A program made the position numbers and the translations under genes. The notes beneath the pieces are model-generated. The model searched no databases. It was not told where the DNA came from and saw nothing but the letters and a program-made list of their open reading frames with translations. A stretch of 64,000 nt of DNA, from positions 1 through 64,000 of the forward strand of contig NZ_JALLIX010000002.1 in NCBI RefSeq assembly GCF_023242365.1. Direction: 5' to 3'. Of the stretch, positions 43,278-52,042 are shown in pieces; the stretch's first letter is position 1; the number at the start of each line of letters is the position of its first letter. The DNA comes from Pseudomonas sp. MWU13-2100 (GTDB lineage Bacteria; Pseudomonadota; Gammaproteobacteria; Pseudomonadales; Pseudomonadaceae).

Positions 43278-44888
43278 TTACCACACGGCAATATGAGAAT
43301 CGGTGCGCGGTTCGGTACCGCCGCACAACACACCGCTGACCGGGTCGCGCAGGATGATCTGGCCACGCCCATATTCGGTCAGGTCACTGGCGATTTGCAC
43401 TTGATGGCCGCGCCGCGCCAGCGCCGTCGCCAGGTCTCGTGAAGCACCCTGTTCGATACCGACCTTCATCTCCCCCAACCACTGCCAGCGCGGTGCATCC
43501 AGGGCCGCTTGGGGGTTGAGGCCGAAGTCCACCAGGTTCATCACCATCTGCACATGGCCCTGGGGCTGCATATAGCCGCCCATCACGCCAAACGGTCCGA
43601 GGGGTTCCGCACCCTGGCTGAGAAAGCCGGGAATGATGGTGTGAAAGGTCTTCTTGCCGGGCGCCAGGCAGTTGGCGTGGCTCGGGTCGAGGCTGAACTC
43701 CTGGCCGCGGTTCTGCAAGGCGATACCGCTGTCGGGCAGCACCACACCGGAGCCGAAACCACGGTAGTTGCTCTGGATGAACGAGACCATATTGCCTTCG
43801 GCATCGGCACTGGCCAGGTACACCGTGCCGCTGGCATGGGGATCGCCGGGCGCGGGCGGCAGCGCCTGCTCACCGATCTGCCCACGACGCAGGGCGCTGT
43901 AGTCGTCGCTGAGCAAGTCCGCCACTGCCACCCGCATATGCAGGGGGTCGGTGATGTAGTGCAGGCCGTCGCTGTAGGCCAGCTTCAGGGCCTCCAGCTG
44001 GCGGTGCCAGGTCTGCTGGCTGTCGCGATGGTCGAAGTTGAAACCTTCGAGGATCTTCAACGCCATGAGGACCACCAGGCCCTGGCCGCTTGGCGGGATC
44101 TCCCAGACGTCATAGCCGCGGTAGTTGATATGGATCGGATCGACCCACTGCGCGCGATAATCCTGCAGGTCGCTGCTGCGCAGGTAGCCGCCGCTGGCGC
44201 GGGAGTGGGCATCCAGGCGCGCGGCCAGTTCACCGCGATACAGGCTTTCGCAAGCCGTGGCGGCCAGCTCTTCGAGGGTCCGGGCCTGGGCCGGGTTGCG
44301 GAACAGCTCACCGGCCCGGGGCGCGCGGCCCTCGATCAGGAACGTCTCGAACCAGGCTTCGAGCACGGCGTCGCGATGCGGGCCGAACGCCGCCAGTGCC
44401 TGGTGCCATTTATAGGCGATGACCGGCGACACGGGAAAACCCTCGCGTGCCAGGCTGATGGCCGGTTGCAACAGCTCGGCAAAGGGCAACTTGCCAAAGC
44501 GTTTCGACAATTCGGCCCAGGCCGACGGACAACCCGGCACGGTCACCGGCGTCCAGCCATGGAGCGGCATCTGCGCGTGTCCCGCGGCCTTGACCGCATC
44601 GATGCTCAGGGCCGCCGGGGCTTGGCCGTTGCCGTTGAGGCCGTGCAATTTGCCCTTGCACCAGACCAGCGCGAAAGCGTCGCCACCGAGGCCGCAACCG
44701 GTGGGCTCGACCACCGTCAGCGCCGCCGCCGTGGCAATGGCGGCGTCAATGGCATTGCCGCCCTTGCGCATGATCTCGATGCCGGCTTCGGCGGCCAGGG
44801 GTTGTGAGGCCGCGACCATGCCACGACGGGCGAACACGCTCTGACGTTGCGACGGATAAGGGTATTCGTGGGCAGAAAACTTCAACAT
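43278..44888 (-). CDS. Gamma-glutamyltransferase-family Ntn hydrolase
   Basis: The 536-residue product resembles YwrD-type gamma-glutamyltransferases. It begins GMVAASQPLAAEAGIEIMRKGGNAIDAAIATAAALTVVEP, then GLGGDAFALVW, and shows the autoprocessing nucleophile threonine region HASGTVYLASADAEGNMVSFIQSNYRGFGSG near residue 340 and PFGVMGGYMQPQGHVQMVMNLVDFG near 450. No signal peptide is present, unlike the periplasmic Ggt, so it is probably cytosolic. Glutathione hydrolysis or a related acylase activity is likely. ATG 44888 follows GGAAGAG; an in-frame ATG at 44909 is the alternative. Confidence 0.88.
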   Translation of the reverse strand: MLKFSAHEYPYPSQRQSVFARRGMVAASQPLAAEAGIEIMRKGGNAIDAAIATAAALTVVEPTGCGLGGDAFALVWCKGKLHGLNGNGQAPAALSIDAVKAAGHAQMPLHGWTPVTVPGCPSAWAELSKRFGKLPFAELLQPAISLAREGFPVSPVIAYKWHQALAAFGPHRDAVLEAWFETFLIEGRAPRAGELFRNPAQARTLEELAATACESLYRGELAARLDAHSRASGGYLRSSDLQDYRAQWVDPIHINYRGYDVWEIPPSGQGLVVLMALKILEGFNFDHRDSQQTWHRQLEALKLAYSDGLHYITDPLHMRVAVADLLSDDYSALRRGQIGEQALPPAPGDPHASGTVYLASADAEGNMVSFIQSNYRGFGSGVVLPDSGIALQNRGQEFSLDPSHANCLAPGKKTFHTIIPGFLSQGAEPLGPFGVMGGYMQPQGHVQMVMNLVDFGLNPQAALDAPRWQWLGEMKVGIEQGASRDLATALARRGHQVQIASDLTEYGRGQIILRDPVSGVLCGGTEPRTDSHIAVW

Positions 44889-44962
44889 GACAAAGGCTCT
44901 TCCAAACAAGGGTTGGTTTCACAACACACGGCTGAGAAAGGCTTGGGTACGCGGAGCATCCT

Positions 44963-45217
44963 TTAGCGGGCGTCGGCACTGCGCTCAGCCGCAAGCGTAT
45001 TGGATTCGAGCTCCTCCAGCAGCTCTTCCAGCAGCCGCAGTGCCATTGCGCGCTGGTGCAACACGCTCAGGGGAATGCCCGTGACCATCAGGTCGACCCG
45101 TCCGCTCTCCGGATCATAGACCCTGACACTCAGTGAAGCATCGCCCAGCGCGCATTCACAGGCCAGAGGTGCAAAGCCGTTTTCGAGCAAGACGCGTAAT
45201 TCCATTAGAGAGAGCAC
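44963..45217 (-). CDS. DUF1652 domain protein
   Basis: The 84-residue protein starts MLSLMELRVLLENGFAPLACECALGD and contains SVRVYDPESGRVDLMVTGI. This is the DUF1652 pattern, common in Pseudomonas and of unknown function. I use the GTG at 45217 because it keeps the conserved MLSxxELR opening and lies after GGGAC; ATG 45205 is an alternative. It lies 74 bp upstream of the gamma-glutamyltransferase gene on the same strand. Confidence 0.75.
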   Translation of the reverse strand: MLSLMELRVLLENGFAPLACECALGDASLSVRVYDPESGRVDLMVTGIPLSVLHQRAMALRLLEELLEELESNTLAAERSADAR

Positions 45218-45347
45218 ACCGGTGAGTCCCGTACCTGATTATTCGTCACGCGGGCGATCCGCCCACGCGTCAGGCAACCATGCTAAGAAAAACCGCGGGC
45301 GCCTATACACCCGTATATGCACTGGTGGCACTGATGCATTTGCACCG

Positions 45348-46829
45348 TCAGCGCTTGGCGATAAACAAGCCACGCTCGCGCGCCCAGACGATCGCCTCGC
45401 TGCGGCTGTGGACGTCGAGCTTGGAGTACACCGTGGCCACGTGATTGCGCACGGTATTGAGGGCCAGTTCGAGGCGCGCGGCAATTTCCTTGTCCGCCAA
45501 CCCCTCGCAGATCAAACCCAGCACGTCGCGCTCGCGCGGGGTCAGCTCGGCGAGGGAAAAACCCGGCAGGTTGGGCGCGCTGACACCTTTCACCGTGGCG
45601 AGTTTTTCGATCAGTTTCTGACTGAACCAGGACGCGTCCTGCATCACCGCCTCGATAGCCGTCACCAGCTCCAGCTCCGAACGTTTGCGCTCGGTGATAT
45701 TGGTCAGCACCAACAGGTAACATCGCGCATTCTGGATCAGCACGGTGTCGGCCGACAGCACGCAATCGATGGGTTCAGCGTTTTTCTGGCGGATCCTGAG
45801 GTCCAGGCCCTCCAGGCTGCCGGCGCTTTCCAGGGCCGAGAACAACTGTTCGCAGACCGCCGCGTCCTCGACAAACCCCAGCTCCTGGACACTGCGTCCA
45901 AGCAGTTCTTCGGCGGGATACCCGGTGATGTTCAGGAACGCTTCATTGGCGTCCATCAATTGCTGGTTGTCCGCGCTGCAGATCAGGGTCGGTACCGGTG
46001 TCAGGCGAAAAGCCTTGGCAAAACGCTCCTCGCTCTGGCGCAGGGCGATTTCGATCTTGCGCCGCGGCTCCAGGTCCATGAAGGAAAACAGCATGCAGTT
46101 TTCCGCGTGGATATCCAGGGGCTGGCCGGCGACGATCACCAGTTTGCTGCCACCGTCCGCCAGCCTGATCTCGGCCTGCATCTGCGGGATGGTTGCGCCC
46201 TCCCCCAGGCGCTGGATGGCCAGGTCCCGGCGTTCGGCGTCCTCGAGCACGTCCAGTTCGTAGACCGAGCGGCCGATCACCTGTTCGCGGGTATAGCCGG
46301 TCATCTCCAGGAAGCCCTGGTTGACCTTGACGTAACGCAGGTCGCTGAGGCGGCAGATCACCGCCGGTGCCGGGTTGGCGCTGAAGGCTTTCTCGAAGCG
46401 CTGTTCGGCACTGGCCCAGTCGCTGGCGTCACTGATGATCAGCACCAGGGACTCGGGGGCGCCGGCGCGGTTGGACAGGATCATGCTGCTGATACGCAAC
46501 ACGCACAGGGGGTGCTCCTGGTCGGTCTGGACGCTCATCTCGACCACTACATCATCAAAGGTCTCGCCATTGGCAAGGCGGGCAATGGGGTATTGCTCAG
46601 GGCTTAGCGGATGGTTGTTGCGATAACGCAGGTTGAAGCGTTGCTGATACTGTTCGGCATTGGTGCCCAGTTCGCTGAGCTGGCTGACGCCATGCATGGC
46701 CAGAGCGGCTTCGTTGGCCCAGAGAATGCTCTGGTCGACCTCGATCAGGATCACGCCTTCGGACAGGCCGGCGATAATCTGCTGCAGTTGACGGCGGTTG
46801 GTTTCGGTCGCGAGGACATCCTGGCTCAT
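45348..46829 (-). CDS. Triple-PAS LuxR-family transcriptional regulator
   Basis: The 493-residue product carries three PAS-type sensor modules: LQQIIAGLSEGVILIEVDQSILWANEAALAMHGV; RFEKAFSANPAPAVICRLSDLRYVKVNQGFLEMTGYTREQVIGRSV; RFAKAFRLTPVPTLICSADNQQLMDANEAFLNITGYPAEELLGRSV. The last two are close internal duplicates. A C-terminal LuxR/GerE helix-turn-helix follows (LTPRERDVLGLICEGLADKEIAARLELALNTVRNHVATVYSKL). It lacks a receiver or kinase domain, so it probably senses a cytosolic signal directly. ATG 46829 follows GGGAGAA; the frame extends to 46988 through a REP element, which argues against that longer start. The target genes are unknown. Confidence 0.85.
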   Translation of the reverse strand: MSQDVLATETNRRQLQQIIAGLSEGVILIEVDQSILWANEAALAMHGVSQLSELGTNAEQYQQRFNLRYRNNHPLSPEQYPIARLANGETFDDVVVEMSVQTDQEHPLCVLRISSMILSNRAGAPESLVLIISDASDWASAEQRFEKAFSANPAPAVICRLSDLRYVKVNQGFLEMTGYTREQVIGRSVYELDVLEDAERRDLAIQRLGEGATIPQMQAEIRLADGGSKLVIVAGQPLDIHAENCMLFSFMDLEPRRKIEIALRQSEERFAKAFRLTPVPTLICSADNQQLMDANEAFLNITGYPAEELLGRSVQELGFVEDAAVCEQLFSALESAGSLEGLDLRIRQKNAEPIDCVLSADTVLIQNARCYLLVLTNITERKRSELELVTAIEAVMQDASWFSQKLIEKLATVKGVSAPNLPGFSLAELTPRERDVLGLICEGLADKEIAARLELALNTVRNHVATVYSKLDVHSRSEAIVWARERGLFIAKR

Positions 46830-46882
46830 CGTTTCTCCCAAGTGACATGGCGGTCGATGCCGGGGCACACGTCCTGGGGGAA

Positions 46883-46950
46883 CCGACTTGCCGGCGATGA
46901 AGCCCTTGAGCCTTGCCGCGCCCATCCGGACGCCATCGCCGACAAGCCCG
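46883..46950. repeat. REP/REPIN-like inverted pair
   Basis: CCGACTTGCCGGCGATG (46883-46899) faces CATCGCCGACAAGCCCG (46934-46950), followed by CTCCCACAGG. These are paired Pseudomonas REP cores in the gap between the esterase and regulator genes. Confidence 0.75.
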
Positions 46951-47039
46951 CTCCCACAGGTTCTGCGGTGCTCGTTCGGCAGGGTCAAGCATCAGACCCC
47001 GGCCAGCGCTGCAAGTGCAATCGGGAAAACAGCGGACCA

Positions 47040-47762
47040 TCAGTGTTGCAATGAAGCATTGATCCAGTTTTTCAGATCCTCGACTTCCGTGGCACTGATG
47101 GTGTGCCCGACGCCGGGATAGGAATGAAACTGCGGCTCAATGGACAGCCCCTTCAACACGCCCAGGGCCTCGGTCGCTCCGGCATAAGGTACCTGCGGAT
47201 CGGCGGTGCCATGACCGATAAAGACTTTCAACCCGGCGTATTTCGCCCCGCTCTGGAGTTCCGTGCGCAGTGCCGGCAGCACCCGCCCGCTGAGTGAGGC
47301 GATGCCGCGCAAGATCTCGGGATGCCGGAGCGCGACCTCATAGGTCATCATCGCCCCCTGGCTGAAACCTACCAGGAACACCTTGTCAGGCTGGGTGTGG
47401 TATTTCTCGGTGACCCGGGTGACAAAATCGCTGATGGCCGCGGCACTCTGAGTCAGGTCGTCGCTGTCGCCGTCATACTGCGCCGCGCCGACCTTCTTGT
47501 GGAACCACTGGTAGGCGCCCAGGTCCAGCTCCAGGCGGCCACGTACCGAGAGCACGGTGTAATTGGCCGGCAGATCGTCCTTGATGCCGAACAGATCGTC
47601 TTCGTTACTGCCATAACCATGCAGGAAAATCACCAACGGCTGGTCGTGGCTATCGGCACTGGCCCGGGCCTGGTAGGTCAATGGCATATCGGCGAGCAGT
47701 TCGGCCTGTGCCACCGACGCGGTGCAGGCCAGCAACAAGGCCAGGGCCAGGGGTTTGAGCAT
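47040..47762 (-). CDS. Secreted serine esterase (phospholipase/carboxylesterase family)
   Basis: The 240-residue protein starts with a signal peptide (LKPLALALLLACTASVAQA). The alpha/beta-hydrolase fold has FLHGYGSNEDDLFGI (oxyanion), nucleophile GFSQGAMMTYEV near residue 133, acid HGTADPQVPY and histidine GVGHTIS. It belongs to the phospholipase/carboxylesterase (abhydrolase_2) family and is likely periplasmic or secreted. The open frame continues to 48302, but that extension runs through a decayed gene and a REP element, so ATG 47762 is the correct start. Confidence 0.88.
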   Translation of the reverse strand: MLKPLALALLLACTASVAQAELLADMPLTYQARASADSHDQPLVIFLHGYGSNEDDLFGIKDDLPANYTVLSVRGRLELDLGAYQWFHKKVGAAQYDGDSDDLTQSAAAISDFVTRVTEKYHTQPDKVFLVGFSQGAMMTYEVALRHPEILRGIASLSGRVLPALRTELQSGAKYAGLKVFIGHGTADPQVPYAGATEALGVLKGLSIEPQFHSYPGVGHTISATEVEDLKNWINASLQH

Positions 47763-47830
47763 GGTCGGGGTTCTCCGGGCTATCGGTGGGGCGCCCAGCT
47801 TAGCACTGGCGGTGCGCCCCACCGAACCAC

Positions 47831-48175
47831 TCAGTTCTGCGGAACACCCTGCTCCCACGCCTTCCAGTTGCCGAGGATTGCCTGTACCAACGGATTGCCC
47901 GCACGGTACAGGTTCTCCAGGGCCGGGACAAAACCACCCTGGTCGGCGTACTTGAGCAGGTTGTCGACTTCGCTGTAGCCAGGGTACGGTCGGTCGAAAT
48001 CGGAGCCGGCACGCACTACGGCCAGGCGATTGATGTCCACCCGCACGGCCCTGCTCGCCCGCAGCAAGGCTTCGTGTGGGCCAGTCTTTCGGCGCATCCC
48101 GCGAGTCCAGTTTCCACTGGGTACCGAGGGCCGGGTTCGACGATGGTTCGTCGGTGATACGCCGATTTCTGCGCG
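47831..48175 (-). pseudogene. Purine nucleoside permease-like remnant
   Basis: The last about 77 codons before the TGA/TAA at 47831 read VRVDINRLAVVRAGSDFDRPYPG, then VPALENLYRAGNPLVQAILGNWKAWEQGVPQN. This is the C-terminal end of the NUP/purine nucleoside permease family. Upstream, family-like pieces appear only in other frames (for example VTPQYTAAQKSAY) and a REP element lies directly before them, so the gene is truncated and frameshifted. It lies 68 bp upstream of the esterase start. The exact 5' limit is uncertain. Confidence 0.55.
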
Positions 48176-48202
48176 GCGGTATATTGTGGTGTGACACGGA
48201 TG

Positions 48203-48275
48203 TGTAGGAGCCGGCTTGCTGGCGATGGCGCCTGGATGGACGCCGCAAGGCTGAACCAGGCCAGCTCCCACGCGG
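48203..48275. repeat. REP-like element
   Basis: TGTAGGAGCCGGCTTGCTGG begins a REP core at 48203, with GCGATGGCGC following, and an inverted partial copy (GCCAGCTCCCACGC) ends near 48275, just before the YdcH gene stop. Confidence 0.7.
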
Positions 48276-48276
48276 A

Positions 48277-48507
48277 TCAAAGCGCCTGGAGACGCTCGAC
48301 AATCTGGTTCTTCACTTTCAGTCGCCGCTCCTTCAGCGTTCGCAAGGGATCATCCGCCGCCTGGGCCGACTCGGCCGCCAGCACTTCCTTGTCGATATCG
48401 TCGTACTGATCAAGCAATTGGTTGAGCCTGGGATCCTTGCTCCTGTGCTGCGCAAGCGCCTCTTTGTTCAACTTCAGGTCCGCGAGCAAATCGTGCTTGA
48501 CCGGCAT
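48277..48507 (-). CDS. YdcH family (DUF465) small protein
   Basis: The 76-residue coiled-coil protein contains HDLLADLKLNKEALAQHRSKDPRLNQLLDQYDDIDKEVLAAE and ends LKERRLKVKNQIVERLQAL, the DUF465 pattern. It is cytosolic and of unknown function. ATG 48507 follows AGAGGTGACG, a good ribosome-binding site. Confidence 0.88.
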   Translation of the reverse strand: MPVKHDLLADLKLNKEALAQHRSKDPRLNQLLDQYDDIDKEVLAAESAQAADDPLRTLKERRLKVKNQIVERLQAL

Positions 48508-48618
48508 ATCGTCACCTCTTGGTTCTGTGGGCAGTACATGAAGTTCCAGAGCCGCCCCTTCATGAAAGGTTCAAGGCGATGCATCCCTAAGCAATAGCAC
48601 GCCCTGGCCCACCTTGCC

Positions 48619-50790
48619 TCAAAGCTTCGCTTTTCGCCGACGGAGCCACAGCGCCGTCAGACCGCCCAGTACCGCCAGAACGCCAACCACCAGCGCCACC
48701 TTGTAGGGCCGTAAGGCCGAACGCAGTGTATTCAGTGGCTGAGTCAGGTAACGCCGGTTGGCCTGGTCAAAGTTCGGTTCCTGACACTGCTGGCCAAAAT
48801 TCGTCGCCCAACTCACGTACGGGCCTTGCTCGACATAACGCTGGTACAGCTGGATTTCCTCGTCACTCCCGGCCACCCAGCCCGCCGCCTTGCACAACAC
48901 GGCGGCGAACGCCTGGCTGCTGTGGGGCAACTGGTCGGCCGCCTGGTTGGCCAGATCCACCGCCACCCAGCGATAGTGATAACGCCGGTCGGGCTTGGCC
49001 ACAGTGGCCTGCTGCCGCTGGATTTCCGCGGTTTCCAGAAACGCTGCCGGTTGCAACGGGGGTGTTTCCAGGCTGTAGTAACCGTCCAGGGAGCGGTAAT
49101 CCGGTGCCATCTCGTAACCGAGGATCTCCATGCCCGACTTGCGCGCCAACGTGGCAGCGGCAAACAGCGATTCGGCGCGGCCCGTGGCAGTCCAGCGCGA
49201 CACCGCCTGCTGGCGATCGCGGCCATACTCACGTGCCGTGGCCTGCAGTTCCGGGCTGTCGAAGTACTTCGGCGCCTCATCGTAGCGCCCCTCGCGCAAC
49301 AGACGACGCGCCAGCAGCTCGCGCAACCGCGCGGCCACCGGACGCCGCACATAATTGTCCTTGTCTTCGGGCTTTGCCGCCGCCGCGGGCACATGGGCAT
49401 CGACATAGGTTTTCAGCTCGTCGGAGCTCAGCACTCGCTCGGCCACGGTCGCGGCATCCAGCCAATAGATATCCTGGCTGCGGTAGAGCTGGTCGAACGC
49501 TTGCAGGTAGTCGCCACGATCCAGTGCCAGAATCGCGCTTTCGCCCTCTACCCGGCAACCGGGCTGGACGGTCTCGAAGCTCCAGTCAGGCGCCCGTCGC
49601 GTACCCCAGGCCTCGTCCTTGGGAAACGCCTGGGCCGCCTTGGCATAAGCGGCCGCGGCCTGGACCTTGTCACCCTCGCGCAGCGCCAGCTTGGCCCGCA
49701 CCCACCACGCCAGGCCTCCGTCGCCGGCATGCTCGGCAAACGCCTTGGCCGCTGCGTAATCACCCTTCTGATAGCTCAGGGCGGCCAGACGGTCGGCGTT
49801 GTCCAGGCTACCGGCGACGCTGGCCAGCAATGCCTTGGAAAGCCGCTGCTGATGCCCCGGCTGCTCATCGAAGGACTCGCCACCCCGGCTCAACACATAG
49901 GCGGTCAACAGTACCTGGACATTTTTCTCCTTGAGCAAGGTGTTCAGTTCGGCATCCGGCTTCTTCGCCAACTCGCCGACGACCTGCAGGAGCGAGGAGT
50001 ACCCCGTGTTGGACCCCAACTGGCTCTGGCTGGCATACAGTGCGATGGCGCCATTCCAGTCGTTATCGAGCAGGGCCAGCCGGGCTTCCTCGCCGAGGCT
50101 GGCAATCCCCAACTCCAGCGGGTCGCTGAAATCCCCGGCGCTCAAGGCCCGTGTCTGCTGGAACGCAAGCCGGGCCTGGGCCAGCAACTGGGCGTCGGTA
50201 ACCACCGCGGCCGGGGCGCTGTCCCCTGGGCTGTCGGGGCCGGCTTCGGCCTGGACACTCAGGGCGACCAGGGCTCGTCCCAGGGAGTACGCGGCCCAGG
50301 TGCTGCGCAGCTTGCGCTGGTCAGCCGGCAAGGCCAGGACCTGGCGGAAGTAGTCCACGGCCCGTTGCGCGTCACCGGCCTCGAACGCCACGGCACCGGC
50401 GATATACAGGCGCAGCTCGGCCGGCAAGCTCGCACCCTGGGTTTCTACCTGTTGCGGGTCTTGCAGGTTGCGCAGGCGCGTCACCTCGGCCCGCAGGTTT
50501 TCCGGCAGTTCGCTGGCCTCCACCTTGTCCCGTTGTTCGCGATAAGGCTTGTTGCTGTCGTCACTGTCCCAGTACGGCGTGAGGGTCGCCTCGGTCGCCT
50601 GCTTCAAGCCGGTGACGGCTTGTCCGAAGCGACTGACTTCGAAGGCGAAGTTGGTTTCCGGGAGATCGGCCAGGGACTGGGCCCGATCATTCAACAGGCG
50701 CAAGGGAAAGTCCGGACCGCAGGCCAGTGCCGATAGCGGCAGACTGAGGGACAGGCACAGCAGGTGCCGAGGCCAGTTACGGGTAGACAT
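48619..50790 (-). CDS. Unknown exported protein with helical repeats and C-terminal membrane anchor
   Basis: The 723-residue product has a signal peptide (LLCLSLSLPLSALACGPDFP), a long helical repeat-like body (AGAVAFEAGDAQRAVDYFRQVLALP, ALSYQKGDYAAAKAFAEHAG, YAKAAQAFPKDEAWG), and a terminal hydrophobic helix VALVVGVLAVLGGLTALWL followed by RRRKAKL, a typical positive-inside anchor. TPR/SEL-like repeats are suggested, and I recognise no catalytic motif. ATG 50790 follows AAGGAGCG. It overlaps the DUF3142 gene by 14 bp on the same strand, so the two envelope proteins are coupled and may act together. Confidence 0.7.
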   Translation of the reverse strand: MSTRNWPRHLLCLSLSLPLSALACGPDFPLRLLNDRAQSLADLPETNFAFEVSRFGQAVTGLKQATEATLTPYWDSDDSNKPYREQRDKVEASELPENLRAEVTRLRNLQDPQQVETQGASLPAELRLYIAGAVAFEAGDAQRAVDYFRQVLALPADQRKLRSTWAAYSLGRALVALSVQAEAGPDSPGDSAPAAVVTDAQLLAQARLAFQQTRALSAGDFSDPLELGIASLGEEARLALLDNDWNGAIALYASQSQLGSNTGYSSLLQVVGELAKKPDAELNTLLKEKNVQVLLTAYVLSRGGESFDEQPGHQQRLSKALLASVAGSLDNADRLAALSYQKGDYAAAKAFAEHAGDGGLAWWVRAKLALREGDKVQAAAAYAKAAQAFPKDEAWGTRRAPDWSFETVQPGCRVEGESAILALDRGDYLQAFDQLYRSQDIYWLDAATVAERVLSSDELKTYVDAHVPAAAAKPEDKDNYVRRPVAARLRELLARRLLREGRYDEAPKYFDSPELQATAREYGRDRQQAVSRWTATGRAESLFAAATLARKSGMEILGYEMAPDYRSLDGYYSLETPPLQPAAFLETAEIQRQQATVAKPDRRYHYRWVAVDLANQAADQLPHSSQAFAAVLCKAAGWVAGSDEEIQLYQRYVEQGPYVSWATNFGQQCQEPNFDQANRRYLTQPLNTLRSALRPYKVALVVGVLAVLGGLTALWLRRRKAKL

Positions 50791-51979
50791 TCCACGCTCC
50801 TTGATCGATTCGGGTACAGCGCGCCCAACCGAGCGCGCGTTGGCCACCAGCGGCGATACGCGCGCTGGACTGGCGGGTAAAAATGAGCTGCTTCGAGGTT
50901 TGCTGCAAGGTATAGCCATTGATGCCGTCGACGCCATCACATTGCTCGGCGTCCACTACCACGCGCTCGGGTAGCGACCGGTCGAGGTTGCCGAGATTCT
51001 CAAGGCGTATGTCGTAGAGGCCCTCGCGGGCCGACAGTGCAACCCGCCATTGACCCGCGAGGACCTCGCCACGGGCCACCGCGCGCAAGGTCGTCAGGCT
51101 CCAGGCGCGGCGGTCACCGGGCAGCGGCAGGCGGAACCAGATCAGCCCGGCCAGGTGCGCCGGCGGCTTGGCCCGCAGTTGCTGGGCCAGGGTCGCCAGT
51201 TGCTGCGGATCGGCCAGCAGTTCTCGGCGCTCGCCGCCACGGTTAAGCGTGACTTCACCTTCGACCACGGGCCCGCCCTGATCGTCCGGCAACAAGGCGA
51301 CGCCGTAAGCTGGCAGCGCCAGGTAAAACGGCTTGTCGCTGAGCCGTCCCCAACGCTCGGCCCAGTCCCGGGCTTGCCCTGGATTGAACAGGCCGAGCTT
51401 CGGATTGCTCACTGCATGAACCTGCAACACGCTGCTGTCGACCGCCTGCAACAACGCCGGCAACTGCGGGCTGTCGAGCCAGGCCGGCAAGGCGGTGATA
51501 CTCAGTTTCAATGAGGGCGGCAACAGGCTGCGCAGCCTGACCAGGAAGTCGGTATAGCCCGGCAGGCGCGCGCTGCCGCTGTCATGGTCGATTTCCACCC
51601 CGGAGGGCATCACACCACCAACCTGCCAATCCGCCAGCAACTTCAAGATCTGCCTACCCGCCATGTCCAGGTCCAGGGCCGGAAGCTGGCCGTCGAGGCG
51701 AATGACCGCGATCACCGGACGGCCATCGGCCGCGAGTTGCGCCAGATCCACCCGCGCCCGGCTCCACCCGGCCTTGGGCTGGGCCTGGAGGGCCAGTACC
51801 CGCAAGGTCGAGAAATCCGCCCGACTCCGGGCCAACGCCTGCTCATGAGCCGGGCGCCATTGGCGTTGCCAGATGTAGAGTTGTTGGTCGAGGGCCGTTG
51901 TCGGCGCCGGCTGGCAGCCGCTGAACAGCAGGAGCAGGCCGAGGAGAACCAGTCGACGGGCAGAAAAAATCAAGGACAT
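50777..51979 (-). CDS. DUF3142 domain lipoprotein
   Basis: The 400-residue product begins with a lipoprotein signal (LVLLGLLLLFSGCQPAP, lipobox LFSGC). The body has YIWQRQW, a TIM-barrel-like pattern (VIAVIRLDGQLP, VGGVMPSGVEIDHDSGSARLPGYTDFLVRLRS, LSITALPAWLDSP, VHAVSNPKLGLF, FYLALPAYGVALLP) and a C-terminal beta domain. This fits DUF3142, a family related in fold to glycoside-hydrolase-like barrels, though no verified activity is known to me. It overlaps the next gene by 14 bp. Confidence 0.78.
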   Translation of the reverse strand: MSLIFSARRLVLLGLLLLFSGCQPAPTTALDQQLYIWQRQWRPAHEQALARSRADFSTLRVLALQAQPKAGWSRARVDLAQLAADGRPVIAVIRLDGQLPALDLDMAGRQILKLLADWQVGGVMPSGVEIDHDSGSARLPGYTDFLVRLRSLLPPSLKLSITALPAWLDSPQLPALLQAVDSSVLQVHAVSNPKLGLFNPGQARDWAERWGRLSDKPFYLALPAYGVALLPDDQGGPVVEGEVTLNRGGERRELLADPQQLATLAQQLRAKPPAHLAGLIWFRLPLPGDRRAWSLTTLRAVARGEVLAGQWRVALSAREGLYDIRLENLGNLDRSLPERVVVDAEQCDGVDGINGYTLQQTSKQLIFTRQSSARIAAGGQRALGWARCTRIDQGAWNVYP

Positions 51980-52042
51980 ACGAACCCTTATCGAACGCGG
52001 CGGGCCTGTTTGGGCGGCATATTATCGCAACCGTGCCGCGCT

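Noticed and set aside
47040..48302. 420-residue version of the esterase
   Set aside because: The extra N-terminal 180 residues run through a decayed gene and a REP element and would bury the signal peptide.
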